61,951 bases of DNA from Lachnospiraceae bacterium (GTDB lineage: Bacteria > Bacillota > Clostridia > Lachnospirales > Lachnospiraceae). Numbering within the stretch: position 1 is the stretch's first letter; each line of letters opens with the position of its first letter. The stretch covers positions 1-61,951 of the forward strand of contig JAUNCZ010000015.1 of the NCBI GenBank assembly GCA_030526405.1, written 5' to 3'. The translations under genes were made by a program, and so were the position numbers. The notes under the pieces are model-generated. The model did no database searches and was not told the DNA's origin. It saw only the letters and a program-made list of their open reading frames with translations. Below, in pieces: positions 26,692-36,535 of this stretch.

Positions 26692-27897
26692 ATGGATAGA
26701 AGGATTACTATTAACAGAGAAATGCAGGATGAATCCATCAGCCTGTTTGTGCGGCTGCTGGGAATCTATTATGTTTCCCTGATCTTTGGTGCCATGCACA
26801 TCGGGCCCATCGGTTCCCTGCTAAAGATTATTGGATTTATCCCCATCGTGGTGTGGTTTTTTTTCCGGAGCACCGTATATTTCAGCCGACTCTGGACTGT
26901 TTTTATGCTGGAGGTGCTGTGGACTGCGGCTGCCAATATCTGGACCATCAATGCGGCGGGATCAAAGGAGCGACTGTTTACCCAGGGAGCATTTTTGCTT
27001 TTGCTGGTTTCCGTTTCCGCCTACATCTATAATGACCGGGAAATCTATTATCTGAAGAGATGTCTTGTGTGGTCCTCCAGGATTTCTGCTGTGTGTACAG
27101 TGGCCTTTGCCAGTTTCCATGAGGGGCGTATGTACCTGAATGGTGTTCTGAAGGAGGATCCCAATTATCTCTGCGCCTATTTCCTTTTTGGAATCGTCAA
27201 TGGATTCCAGATACTGATGGGGGATGAGGATCAGGAAAGAAGCAAGCTGTTCTATGGTCTGGAGGAACTGTTTTATTTTTATGTGATATTTGCCACCGGA
27301 TCCAGAGGCGGACTGCTGGCAGTGCTGGCAGCAGTCTTTGTGTATTGTCTGTTCCGTGAGAAACGATGGACGATTTCTCCTCAGACGGTGATCACCTGTT
27401 GTGCGGCAGGCATTCTTCTGGTGGTGGCAGTCTTTGTGATGTTTCGATTTGTTCCCATGGAGGTGCTGGATCGATTCTCTCCAAGCACTCTGGCCCATAC
27501 CGATGGTACAGGACGTTTTACCATCTGGGAGGATACCCTGCGGGTATTTCGGAATTCTTCCCTTGCCCGTCAGATGGGGGGATACGGTCCGGGAACTGCC
27601 TTTACTCTGGCAGAGGTGTTCAACTATCGGGTGAAAAATGTTGTTCACAATATTTTTCTGGAGCATCTCATTGAGCTGGGCGTGGTGGGACTTGCCCTCT
27701 ACTGCATCTATATTTTCCGATTCTGGATCTGTGCCAGAATTCAGAAGAATGACTTTGCCTTTGCAGTTATGAGTGGTCTGATCGTACTGTCCCTGTCCAC
27801 CTCCATTCAGACCTTTAAGCCCTATTGGAATATTTTGATTTTTATCATCTGTTCTGAGTATACAACCAGATCTGTATCAGAGAAAGAAAGAGAGTAG
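26692..27897 (+). CDS. wzy: Wzy-type O-antigen/capsule polymerase
   Basis: 401 residues with about ten membrane helices and one large extracellular loop between helices in the second half, including the region around ARQMGGYGPGTAFTL, a typical O-antigen ligase/polymerase loop. It joins lipid-linked repeat units on the outer face of the membrane. Its start codon is immediately after the previous stop. Assignment to polymerase rather than ligase follows from the Wzx and CpsC genes nearby. Confidence 0.78.
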   Translation: MDRRITINREMQDESISLFVRLLGIYYVSLIFGAMHIGPIGSLLKIIGFIPIVVWFFFRSTVYFSRLWTVFMLEVLWTAAANIWTINAAGSKERLFTQGAFLLLLVSVSAYIYNDREIYYLKRCLVWSSRISAVCTVAFASFHEGRMYLNGVLKEDPNYLCAYFLFGIVNGFQILMGDEDQERSKLFYGLEELFYFYVIFATGSRGGLLAVLAAVFVYCLFREKRWTISPQTVITCCAAGILLVVAVFVMFRFVPMEVLDRFSPSTLAHTDGTGRFTIWEDTLRVFRNSSLARQMGGYGPGTAFTLAEVFNYRVKNVVHNIFLEHLIELGVVGLALYCIYIFRFWICARIQKNDFAFAVMSGLIVLSLSTSIQTFKPYWNILIFIICSEYTTRSVSEKERE

Positions 27898-27904
27898 CCT
27901 GTCT

Positions 27905-28969
27905 ATGAAGGAAAAACTAAGTATTATTGTACCTGTATACAACGTTGCGGCGTATTTGGAACAGTGTATCAACTCTATCCTGGCTCAGGAACTGAAGGAG
28001 TTTCATCTTATTCTTGTGGATGACGGCTCCACAGACGGTTCCGGGGTATTGTGTGATGCCTGGGCAGAGAAGGATTCCCGTATCCGTGTATTCCATAAAA
28101 CCAACGGCGGACTGATCTCAGCATGGAAGTATGGCCTTTGTCAGGCGGATACGGAGTATGTGGGCTTTGTGGATTCAGATGACTGGATCGATCCGGACAT
28201 GTATTCCAGGCTTCTTGAAGAAATTGAAGAAAAAGAGGCAGATATAGCTGCCTGTGGCTGGATCAGTGACAAGGAGGACGGTGGTCCTGTGGAAAAGGAA
28301 CTGGTAAAGGCTGCAGGAAAGGTATTCCGACAGGGTGATTTTGAGAAGGAGTTATATCCGACTCTGATTTCCGGAGGAAATTATAGCTGGATGGAACTCT
28401 CTCCCAATCGATGGTCCAAGTTGTTTCGAAGAGAGATTCTGATGAAGAATCTGCAGTTCTGCGATGAACGGGTTACCGTTGGGGAGGATCTTCTGATGGT
28501 CTTCTCTGTATTGCCCTTTGCAAAATCCATCACAGTCTTGAAGGATTTTCACCCCTATCACTATCGGATCCACAGGGCCTCCATGATGCATCAGTTCAAA
28601 GAGGAAACCTATTCCCGGCTGGAGCTGCTGCGTCAACGAATGCTGGAGCTGGATCAGCAGTTTTCCTATGATTTTTCTGTGCAGATCAATACCTATTTCG
28701 TTAAGCTGATGCTGGAACAGCTGGACTACGAGATGCTTTTTGCCAATGAATCCAAAGAGCAGCTGAAGCAGCGAATGAGGTGGATCAGGGAGAACGATTG
28801 TTTCTGTGCCTCTCTGGGGAATTCAGAAACAAAACGACTGCCATTGAAATACAGGCTCTATCTGTTCTGTGTCACCCATGGGCTGTACAGTCTGCTGCTT
28901 CTGATCCGCAGTTCGAAAAAAATACGGGAGTATTCCCGTCCCGATGACGGGCAGAAGGATGAAAGATGA
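27905..28969 (+). CDS. Family 2 glycosyltransferase
   Basis: 354 residues. The GT-A domain starts KLSIIVPVYNVAAYLEQCINS, then DDGSTDGSG and FVDSDDWIDPDM with the DxD motif. The C-terminal third is helical, as in EpsJ-like enzymes. It is cytoplasmic, with no membrane helix apparent. It overlaps the flippase gene by 4 bases (ATGA, 28966-28969). Confidence 0.87.
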   Translation: MKEKLSIIVPVYNVAAYLEQCINSILAQELKEFHLILVDDGSTDGSGVLCDAWAEKDSRIRVFHKTNGGLISAWKYGLCQADTEYVGFVDSDDWIDPDMYSRLLEEIEEKEADIAACGWISDKEDGGPVEKELVKAAGKVFRQGDFEKELYPTLISGGNYSWMELSPNRWSKLFRREILMKNLQFCDERVTVGEDLLMVFSVLPFAKSITVLKDFHPYHYRIHRASMMHQFKEETYSRLELLRQRMLELDQQFSYDFSVQINTYFVKLMLEQLDYEMLFANESKEQLKQRMRWIRENDCFCASLGNSETKRLPLKYRLYLFCVTHGLYSLLLLIRSSKKIREYSRPDDGQKDER

Positions 28970-30471
28970 GTAAGATAAAAAAACGTATCATAAAAAATCT
29001 CTTTGCAGCACTGCTGTCACAGGCTGTGACCTTTATCCTGGCATTTCTGATTCCCCGCCTGTTTCTTGTGAACTTTGGCTCAGAGGCCAAGGGACTGATC
29101 TCCACCATCACACAGATCTTCAATTATCTGTGGCTGTTGGAGGCGGGAGTGGGACTGGCTACTACCCAGGCACTTTACGGTCCTGTCAGTCGTCAGGATG
29201 AGGATTCCATCAATGCCATTATGACAGCCACCCACCAGTATTATAAGAAAACCGGTTATCTGTATCTTACAGCCGTTGTACTCTTTGCAGTAGTATTTTC
29301 CCTGGGTTCCAAGTCCAGTTTTCAGCCCTGGGTGGTATTTGTCATCGTTCTGATGCAGGGGCTCCCCAGTGTTCTCACCTATCTGGTGCAGGGCAAATAC
29401 CGTCTGCTGCTGGAGGCAGAGGGTAAGGCCTATATCTTTAACAACCTGCAGACAGCCATGAACTTTTTTATGAGCTTTGGAAAGGTGTTTCTTTTATATC
29501 TTTCAGCGAATATCCTGCTGGTGCAGTCTGTCTCCTGTATGGGTGCAGTGATCCAGGTGGTGTGTCTGGTATGGTATGTGAAGCGAAATTACAGATGGCT
29601 GGATCTGAAGGTGAAGAAGCCGGATTATGAAGCCATTTCTGAAAAATCAGCGGTGCTGATCCACCAGATTTCCGGTGTGATCTTCAACAATACAGATGTA
29701 CTGCTTCTTTCCGCCTTCTGCGGGTACATGGTTTCCAGTGTATACACGGTATATCAGATGTTTTTCCAGTATATGGAAACGCTGATCACCACCCTTTCTT
29801 CCAGCATTAATTTCAGTCTGGGGCAGCTGTTCCATTCCGACAGAGAACGGTTTCTCAAAGTAATGGATCTCTATGAGACGGTATATCTGATGATTATTTT
29901 TATTCTGAATACGGCGGTGTACCTGTTTATTCTTCCTCTGATCGCAGTCTACACAAGAGGAATCAATGACATTGAGTATATCGATTCCCGATTGCCCATT
30001 CTGTTTGTTCTCATCAGTCTTCTGGCGAATGGCAAGATGCCCACCAACCTTGTGATCAATATTGCGGAACGTTTCTCCAATACCCGTCCCCATGCCATCA
30101 TCGAGGTGGTGATCAATCTGGTGGTTTCTGTATTTGCTATCTGGAAATTCGGAATCTGTGGCGGTTTGATGGGAACCATTGCAGCCCTTCTGTTCCGGGC
30201 CAATGTGATGATCATCTACGCAAATGTCTATATTCTGGGACGAAATCCCTTAAAGACCTATAAAAAATGGGGAGCATATTTCCTGGTATTTCTGTTGGTG
30301 ATCCGGGTTCTGGATCCGCAGAGGCATATGCTGAACAGCTATCCGGCAATCTTTGGCTATGGTTGTGTCTACGGCTGCATCATCGCTCTTGTTTTTGTTG
30401 TATTTACCTGTTTTCTGCAGCCCTCTCTTCCCAGGGCAGTGCTGCAGATGGCAAAGAACTGGAGAAAATAA
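28966..30471 (+). CDS. wzx: Wzx-type lipid-linked oligosaccharide flippase
   Basis: 501 residues, 12-14 hydrophobic helices across the length, MOP superfamily. The N-terminal LAFLIPRLFLVNFGSEAKGLIS helix pair resembles polysaccharide export flippases. It turns the finished undecaprenyl-linked repeat unit to the outer face for the polymerase. Translationally coupled to the preceding glycosyltransferase. Confidence 0.85.
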   Translation: MSKIKKRIIKNLFAALLSQAVTFILAFLIPRLFLVNFGSEAKGLISTITQIFNYLWLLEAGVGLATTQALYGPVSRQDEDSINAIMTATHQYYKKTGYLYLTAVVLFAVVFSLGSKSSFQPWVVFVIVLMQGLPSVLTYLVQGKYRLLLEAEGKAYIFNNLQTAMNFFMSFGKVFLLYLSANILLVQSVSCMGAVIQVVCLVWYVKRNYRWLDLKVKKPDYEAISEKSAVLIHQISGVIFNNTDVLLLSAFCGYMVSSVYTVYQMFFQYMETLITTLSSSINFSLGQLFHSDRERFLKVMDLYETVYLMIIFILNTAVYLFILPLIAVYTRGINDIEYIDSRLPILFVLISLLANGKMPTNLVINIAERFSNTRPHAIIEVVINLVVSVFAIWKFGICGGLMGTIAALLFRANVMIIYANVYILGRNPLKTYKKWGAYFLVFLLVIRVLDPQRHMLNSYPAIFGYGCVYGCIIALVFVVFTCFLQPSLPRAVLQMAKNWRK

Positions 30472-30473
30472 TC

Positions 30474-31211
30474 ATGAAGATAGAAAAGAAGATTCATTAT
30501 TGCTGGTTTGGTGGAAATCCACTGCCTGAGTCGGTGGAGTACTGCATCCAAAGCTGGAAAAAATACTGTCCGGATTATGAGATCATTCAATGGAATGAGA
30601 GTAATTTTGATGTGCAGCAGAATCGCTATATGAGAGAGGCCTATCAGCAGAAAAAGTGGGCCTTTGTCAGCGACTATGCCAGATTGAAGATCATCTACGA
30701 TCAGGGAGGGATCTATCTGGATACAGATGTGGAGCTGGTGCGTTCCCTGGATACTCTTCTTGAACAGGAGGGTTTTATGGGGTTTCAGAATAAGGAAACC
30801 GTTGCCACCGGTCTGGGATTTGGTGCGGTGGCCGGTCACTGTCTTATAAAGGCCTTATTGGATGATTATGAAGAGATATCATTTTTTAACAGGGACGGCT
30901 CCATGGATCTTACTCCCTGCCCCAATCGGAATACCGCATGCATGGTGCAGCTGGGCCTGCAGGCCGATGGTACAAGACAGACTCTTCAGGGGATTGAGAT
31001 CTATCCGGCGGAGTATTTCTCCCCACTGGACTGGAAAACCGGGAAGTTAAAACTGACAGAGAACAGCTATTCTATTCATCGCTATGATGCTTCCTGGCTG
31101 GATAAGAAGGAGCATCGGTGGATGAAGGTGCAGCAGGTAATCGGCGAAAAGAACTGCTACAGGATACGATACAGTATACCTGAACGCCTGAAGAAACTGT
31201 TTGGAAGATAA
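30474..31211 (+). CDS. GT32-like capsular glycosyltransferase
   Basis: 245 residues. The motif KKIHYCWFGGNPLPESVEYC at residues 4-23 and the DxD-bearing SDYARLKIIYDQGGIYLDTDVELV near residue 61 are diagnostic of the DXD sugar-binding (GT32) family, which transfers mannose or galactose-type sugars. The frame is open into the flippase gene from 30267, but ATG 30474, two bases after the flippase stop, matches the family N-terminus. Confidence 0.88.
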   Translation: MKIEKKIHYCWFGGNPLPESVEYCIQSWKKYCPDYEIIQWNESNFDVQQNRYMREAYQQKKWAFVSDYARLKIIYDQGGIYLDTDVELVRSLDTLLEQEGFMGFQNKETVATGLGFGAVAGHCLIKALLDDYEEISFFNRDGSMDLTPCPNRNTACMVQLGLQADGTRQTLQGIEIYPAEYFSPLDWKTGKLKLTENSYSIHRYDASWLDKKEHRWMKVQQVIGEKNCYRIRYSIPERLKKLFGR

Positions 31212-31223
31212 GAGAAGGAGAAT

Positions 31224-32186
31224 ATGCGATTGGATACCACAGGAAAACTGCTTTCTGTCATTATTCCGGCCTACAATGAGGAGCTGATGATACAGAAGGC
31301 GGCAGAAACCATTCACACAATACTGGAAAACGAGAAGATTCCCCATGAGCTGTTGTTTGTCAATGACGGTTCCTCTGACGGAACCTGGGGACAGATCAGT
31401 GCCCTTTCCCAGACAGAGTCCTGGATGAAAGGCATCTGTTTTTCCAGAAATTTTGGAAAAGAGGCGGCCATGTTTGCAGGGATGTATTATGCAGCGGGAG
31501 ACTGCTGTGTGCTCATCGACTGTGATCTTCAGCATCCGCCCCAGAAAATCGTTGAGATGTATCGGCTCTGGGAGCAGGGATACGAGGTGATCGAAGCGGT
31601 GAAAACTGACAGGGGGAAGGAAAATCCTCTTCATACACTGGCGGCAGCCTGCTTCTACAGCATGATCAGCAAGGCAACGGGCATGGATATGTCCAGAGCC
31701 TCTGATTTTAAGCTCCTGGACCGCAAGGCCGTCACAGTACTGCTGAATATCCGTGAGAAAAATGCCTTCTTCCGGGCCCTTTCCTCCTGGATCGGTTTCC
31801 GCACCACCCAGGTGGAGTTTGAGGTACAGGAGCGGACAGCCGGCACTTCCAAATGGTCCACCATGTCACTGGTGCGCTATGCTGTTTCCAATATCAGTTC
31901 ATTTTCCACAGCCCCCATGCAGCTGGTAACGTTGCTGGGAGTTGTAATGCTGGTATTTTCCGTGCTTCTGGGAATCTCCACCCTGTATGACAAATTTACA
32001 GGGATCGCACCGGAGGGATTTACCACAGTCATCATTGTACAGCTGTTTACCGGCAGTATTATCATGATGAGTCTGGGACTGATCGGCTACTATATTTCCA
32101 GAATTTATGAGGAAGTAAAGGGGCGGCCACGATTTGTTGTAGCGGAAACCTCCGGAGAGGTGGAGGAAAAGCCGCAGCTTTCATAG
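31224..32186 (+). CDS. GtrB-like undecaprenyl-phosphate glycosyltransferase
   Basis: 320 residues. The GT2 domain (LLSVIIPAYNEELMIQKAAET, FVNDGSSDGTW, DCDLQHPPQ) is followed by two membrane helices at about residues 229-300. This is the DPM1/GtrB layout: it makes a lipid-P-sugar donor on the cytoplasmic side. The next gene is a GtrII-type membrane transferase that would use that donor outside the cell. Confidence 0.87.
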   Translation: MRLDTTGKLLSVIIPAYNEELMIQKAAETIHTILENEKIPHELLFVNDGSSDGTWGQISALSQTESWMKGICFSRNFGKEAAMFAGMYYAAGDCCVLIDCDLQHPPQKIVEMYRLWEQGYEVIEAVKTDRGKENPLHTLAAACFYSMISKATGMDMSRASDFKLLDRKAVTVLLNIREKNAFFRALSSWIGFRTTQVEFEVQERTAGTSKWSTMSLVRYAVSNISSFSTAPMQLVTLLGVVMLVFSVLLGISTLYDKFTGIAPEGFTTVIIVQLFTGSIIMMSLGLIGYYISRIYEEVKGRPRFVVAETSGEVEEKPQLS

Positions 32187-32198
32187 GGGGGATGAATT

Positions 32199-33764
32199 AT
32201 GCAGCCAGAGATGGCATTCTATAAGCTGAGAAAAGGGATCCGACGGGAATGGATCCTCTGTATCGTTTCTGTTTTTGTGTTTGGTTTACTGGCACATAGT
32301 TTCAAATTTACGAATTTTATACCTAACTGGGATTCTGTTCTGAATCTGAATACAGATCAGAACAAGATCAATCTGGGAAGATGCTTTCTGCAGGCGGCCT
32401 GTTCTCTGGGCTCCTATTATGATCTTCCCTGGATTAACGGGTTACTTTCACTGTTGTACATTTCACTTTCAGCGGTTTGTGTGTCAGAAGTCTTTCAGAT
32501 CCGAAAGACCATTCCACTGGTGCTGCTGGGGGGACTTATGGTGACATTTCCCACTGTCACCTCCACATTTGCCTATCAGTACACAGCTGACGGATATTTT
32601 CTGGCACTTCTCTGTGTCAGCGGGGCCACCCTCCTGGCAGTGCGGGGAGGTAAGATGGCCATCCTGCCTTCAGCCGCTCTTCTTGCCTTCAGTCTTGGCA
32701 TTTACCAGACCTATATCACCTTTGCCATGGTGCTGATGCTGCTTTTCCTGGTGGATCAGCTTCTGTTTCAGCAGATGAGCATCCGAAGCTTCTGGAAAAC
32801 AGCAGGGAAGTTTGCTGCCACGGGAGTGCTGGGTGCAGCAGGATATATGATCTGCATGAAGGTGATGACTGCCCTGGAAGGCATTGGATTATCCCACTAT
32901 CAGGGGATTGAGAGTGCCTACAGCATGGAAAGTCTGAATCTGATGGCGGCTGTTAAGAGGGCATTATACAGGTTTTTGATCTATTTCCTGAATTTTTCTG
33001 AAGGAATCAATCTGTCTGTACTGCTGAATATGATTTTGTGGGTACTGCTGGCGGTGCTGCTGGTGGCTGCCCTGGTAAAGCAGCAGCTCTGGAAGGAGCC
33101 TGCGCGGATTCTTCTGATTCTTCTTTGTATCGGATTACTGCCCCTGGCATCCTTTGCACTGTATTTTGCCACTCCTGATCTGGATTATCACAATCTGATG
33201 CGCATGTGTCTGTGTCTGATCTATATGATTCCTCTGATCTTCTATGAGCGTATGGAGAAGCTTTTACCTGCAGCTTTGCAGATGAAACAGTGGTCCATCC
33301 TTGTTCTGACCTCTCTGGTCATCTACAACTTTATTCTGCTTGCAAATATCAGCTATCAGAAGATGCATATGGCCTATGAGAAATCCTACGGAGTTGCCAT
33401 TCGTATTGCAGATCGCATTGAGCAGACTCCCGGGGCAACGGACTGCAGAAAAATTGCGGTGCTGGGTCATCTGCCGGGAAGTCAGGCGATTTCAGTAAAT
33501 TTTCCTCTGGATATGACAGGCATCACAGACAGCTATATTATCAGAAAGCAGGATCCGGAGATGCAGGAAAATGTTCTCCAGATATTTCTTCAGGATTATA
33601 CCGGTCTTTCCTTTGAGGATACCACACTGGAGGAGATCCAGAGGATTCAGCAGTCTGAGGAATACCGTCAGATGGGCTGCTGGCCGGAACAGAATGGTAT
33701 TCTGGTCATGGGAGATACACTTGTGATCCGATTTGCAGAGGATCAAGCATATGTACAGCAATAG
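32199..33764 (+). CDS. GtrII-like membrane glucosyltransferase (GT-C)
   Basis: 521 residues, about ten membrane helices, then a soluble C-terminal tail. The N-terminal FTNFIPNWDSVLNLNTDQNK segment (about residues 31-50), with its acidic residues in the first outer loop, resembles GtrII family proteins. Such enzymes transfer a sugar from a lipid-P donor to the polymer or another surface glycan outside the membrane. Pairing with the GtrB-like gene upstream supports this. Confidence 0.75.
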   Translation: MQPEMAFYKLRKGIRREWILCIVSVFVFGLLAHSFKFTNFIPNWDSVLNLNTDQNKINLGRCFLQAACSLGSYYDLPWINGLLSLLYISLSAVCVSEVFQIRKTIPLVLLGGLMVTFPTVTSTFAYQYTADGYFLALLCVSGATLLAVRGGKMAILPSAALLAFSLGIYQTYITFAMVLMLLFLVDQLLFQQMSIRSFWKTAGKFAATGVLGAAGYMICMKVMTALEGIGLSHYQGIESAYSMESLNLMAAVKRALYRFLIYFLNFSEGINLSVLLNMILWVLLAVLLVAALVKQQLWKEPARILLILLCIGLLPLASFALYFATPDLDYHNLMRMCLCLIYMIPLIFYERMEKLLPAALQMKQWSILVLTSLVIYNFILLANISYQKMHMAYEKSYGVAIRIADRIEQTPGATDCRKIAVLGHLPGSQAISVNFPLDMTGITDSYIIRKQDPEMQENVLQIFLQDYTGLSFEDTTLEEIQRIQQSEEYRQMGCWPEQNGILVMGDTLVIRFAEDQAYVQQ

Positions 33765-33775
33765 ATGAGGTGAAT

Positions 33776-34672
33776 ATGAAACGACCACATATTTATATCC
33801 ATGCGGATGACTATGGCATGACGCCGGAAACCTGTAAAAGGATACTGGATTGTCGGGACCATGGATGTCTGAACAGCATCAGCATTATGCCAAATGGCTG
33901 TCTGAAGGAAAAAGAAGAGCTGGAGAATGTCCAGGATCTTGATAAGGCAGTGCATCTGAATCTTGTGGAGGGAAAAGCACTGACTCCGGCAGAGCAGATT
34001 CCCCTGCTGGTAAGGGAGGATGGCTATATGAAAAACTCCTTTTTCCAGCTGCTGCTGTTGTCTCTGTCGGGAAAACGAAAAGAACTGGAACAGGAGATGG
34101 AGCTGGAACTGAAAGCCCAGATTCATGCAGTACAGAGACTGCTTCCCCGGGGAAGGGCCCTGATGCTGGACAGCCATCAGCATACCCATATGATTCCCCT
34201 GATCTTCCGGGTCCTTCTTCGGATTGTAAAGGAAGAGCAGCTGCCGGTGAGTTATCTGAGAATCTCAGCAGAGCCTCTTCTTCCTTTTCTGAGGGAACCC
34301 TCCCTGTTTCGGACCATTCAGCCGGTAAATCTGGTGAAAAATCTTCTTTTGAATTTTTTATGGCTTTTTGAGAAACCTGCATGGAAAAAAAGCGGAATTC
34401 CAGGAGCTATATTCTGTGGAATTCTTTTCTCCGGCCATATGGACGGACAGCGGGTAATGAAAGTGGTTCCCCACTTTTACAGTCTGGCAAAAAAGAAAGG
34501 GATGAATCTGGAGTTTCTGTTTCATCCAGGCTATACAGAGCCAGGGGAGGAGCTGTTCGATCCCTGGAAAAAGGAGTTTCACAGCTTCTATCTTTCCTGC
34601 GGAAGAAAAGAGGAGTTTGATGCCCTTCACAATAAAAAACTGCAAAGGATGCTGACAGGAAATTATGAATAA
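33776..34672 (+). CDS. YdjC/ChbG-family carbohydrate deacetylase
   Basis: 298 residues. It begins KRPHIYIHADDYGMTPE with the metal-binding Asp pair and later has DSHQHTHMIPL, with two metal His. These proteins remove N-acetyl groups from amino sugars such as chitin-derived disaccharides. In this locus it may deacetylate a hexosamine of the repeat unit. GTG 33770 lies within the GATGAGG site, so ATG 33776 is preferred. It overlaps the next gene by 8 bases. Confidence 0.82.
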   Translation: MKRPHIYIHADDYGMTPETCKRILDCRDHGCLNSISIMPNGCLKEKEELENVQDLDKAVHLNLVEGKALTPAEQIPLLVREDGYMKNSFFQLLLLSLSGKRKELEQEMELELKAQIHAVQRLLPRGRALMLDSHQHTHMIPLIFRVLLRIVKEEQLPVSYLRISAEPLLPFLREPSLFRTIQPVNLVKNLLLNFLWLFEKPAWKKSGIPGAIFCGILFSGHMDGQRVMKVVPHFYSLAKKKGMNLEFLFHPGYTEPGEELFDPWKKEFHSFYLSCGRKEEFDALHNKKLQRMLTGNYE

Positions 34673-35735
34673 GAACACAGAAAATCATTTTTTATATTAT
34701 CTGAAGGGGCTTGGCTGTATCAGTGTGACCTTTGCTCACTGCCCCTTTCCGGGGCTTGTGGGAATTCTTGTAAACGGCTATGCCCGTTTTGCAGTACCCA
34801 TGTTTTTTATGGTCTCCGGCTATTATCTTCTTACAGGCTCAGGAAAGGCACCCACCTGGTCTGATCTTATGAGAGACAGATGTAAAAAGGCGGGCAGGAT
34901 GCTTGGTATGGGACTGGCACTGTATGGTCTGTGGCGTCCCCTGCAGCTTCTTGTCACATCTGGAAGCATAGCAGTGGTGAAGGAGTGGTTCCTGAATCTC
35001 TTTCACCCCAGATCTCTGTTTTCCATGGTTGTGCTGAATGATATGACATCCATCGGAGGCCATCTCTGGTATCTTGCTTCCCTCCTGTACTGTTATCTTT
35101 TTCTCTGGATCATTGGTCCCAGGTGGCTGAAGGAAAGAGCGTGGATTCCGGTGCCTATTCTTCTGATGGGGCATATGATACTTCGGGCCATTGCGGATTT
35201 TCATGGGATTCAGGAGGTTTTCGGAATACCGGTTTATATTATTCTTCGAAACTGGCTGATGATGGGAGTGCCTTTTTTTATGACCGGTGTTCTGATTCGT
35301 CGGAATCAGCAGCAGATCCTGGAGCTGATCAGTGAGAAAGCTGTAAAAATCCTGTTCTGGGCAGGGGTACTGCTTAGCGGAGCAGAATTCCTGCTGACCT
35401 ACTTCCATATAGGTACAGATAAGGAACTGTATCCGGGAATTGTTCTGATGGTGGTATCCATGTTTCTGTATGCGGTGCGGAATCCGGAAAAAAAGGGTAT
35501 TCCTGTTGTTGGTGTTGTGGGAAAACGATATCTGTTACCCATCTATCTGATCCATCTTGCTGTGATTGAAGGAATGCAGATCATATACTATTACCTGAGA
35601 ATTATTGATGCTGCCTGGTACCCCTGGGTGGCCCCTGTGATCAACAGCATCCTCTCCATCTGTGGTGCTGTGATCTGGAGTAATTGCTGGAGCAGGCTCA
35701 CTCTGGGCTGGAAGCGGAAAAGGGGTGAAAAATGA
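34665..35735 (+). CDS. Acyltransferase family 3 membrane protein (OafA-like)
   Basis: 356 residues with ten predicted helices. KGLGCISVTFAHCPFPG near residue 14 holds the family His, and FAVPMFFMVSGYYLLTG follows. These proteins O-acylate surface polysaccharides, usually with acetyl groups. The expected target is the polymer made here. It overlaps both neighbours by a few bases, so it is well inside the operon. Confidence 0.83.
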   Translation: MNKNTENHFLYYLKGLGCISVTFAHCPFPGLVGILVNGYARFAVPMFFMVSGYYLLTGSGKAPTWSDLMRDRCKKAGRMLGMGLALYGLWRPLQLLVTSGSIAVVKEWFLNLFHPRSLFSMVVLNDMTSIGGHLWYLASLLYCYLFLWIIGPRWLKERAWIPVPILLMGHMILRAIADFHGIQEVFGIPVYIILRNWLMMGVPFFMTGVLIRRNQQQILELISEKAVKILFWAGVLLSGAEFLLTYFHIGTDKELYPGIVLMVVSMFLYAVRNPEKKGIPVVGVVGKRYLLPIYLIHLAVIEGMQIIYYYLRIIDAAWYPWVAPVINSILSICGAVIWSNCWSRLTLGWKRKRGEK

Positions 35736-36514
35736 AGGTAGTAATACTTGCAGGAGGTTTTGGAACAAGAATCAGTGACGAAAGTCAGTTTAAACCAAAA
35801 CCAATGGTGGAACTGGGAGGAAAACCCATCCTCTGGCATATTATGAAGCTGTATTCCCACTATGGATTCAATGAGTTTATTATCTGCGCAGGATATAAGC
35901 AGCATGTGATCAAGGAGTATTTTGCAGACTATTTTCTTCATATGTCTGATATCACCTTTGATTTTACAAATGGAAAGAATGAGATGATCGTGCACCGAAA
36001 CAATTCTGAGCAGTGGAAGGTTACGGTTGTGGATACTGGTCTCAACACCATGACCGGCGGTCGTGTGAAGAGAGTCAGAGAATATATCGGAGACGAACCC
36101 TTTATGCTGACCTACGGTGATGGCGTATCGGATCTGAATCTTTCGGAACTGCTTGCTTTTCATCAGAGCCACGGAAGGATGGTCACTCTCTCCGCCTATA
36201 ACGTGGGCCAGCGCTTTGGTGTGCTGGATATTACAGAGAGTGGACGGATTACAGAATTTCGTGAAAAGATCCAGGGTGACGGAAATATGATCAACATCGG
36301 TTATATGGTATGTAATCCGGAATTTCTGGATCTGATCCAGGATGACTCCACTGTTCTGGAGAAAAAACCTCTGGAGGAAGCAGCACGTCAGGGACAGCTG
36401 GTTGCTTACAAGCACAAGGGCTTCTGGCAGTGTATGGATACTCCAAGGGAGAAAAAACAGCTGGAGAAGATGCTTGAGGAGGGCAATGCCCCCTGGACCA
36501 TCTGGGAGAAATAA
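35732..36514 (+). CDS. rfbF: Glucose-1-phosphate cytidylyltransferase
   Basis: Makes CDP-glucose from CTP and glucose-1-phosphate. 260 residues; the nucleotidyltransferase signature is VVILAGGFGTRISDESQFKP at residues 3-22, then KPMVELGGKPILWHIMKLY and TYGDGVSDLN with the metal Asp. Length and motifs match RfbF/DdhA. The next gene uses its product. Galactose use at the start of the window would also supply glucose-1-phosphate. Confidence 0.95.
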   Translation: MKVVILAGGFGTRISDESQFKPKPMVELGGKPILWHIMKLYSHYGFNEFIICAGYKQHVIKEYFADYFLHMSDITFDFTNGKNEMIVHRNNSEQWKVTVVDTGLNTMTGGRVKRVREYIGDEPFMLTYGDGVSDLNLSELLAFHQSHGRMVTLSAYNVGQRFGVLDITESGRITEFREKIQGDGNMINIGYMVCNPEFLDLIQDDSTVLEKKPLEEAARQGQLVAYKHKGFWQCMDTPREKKQLEKMLEEGNAPWTIWEK

Positions 36515-36535
36515 AGAATCGAAAGGCAAAATGTT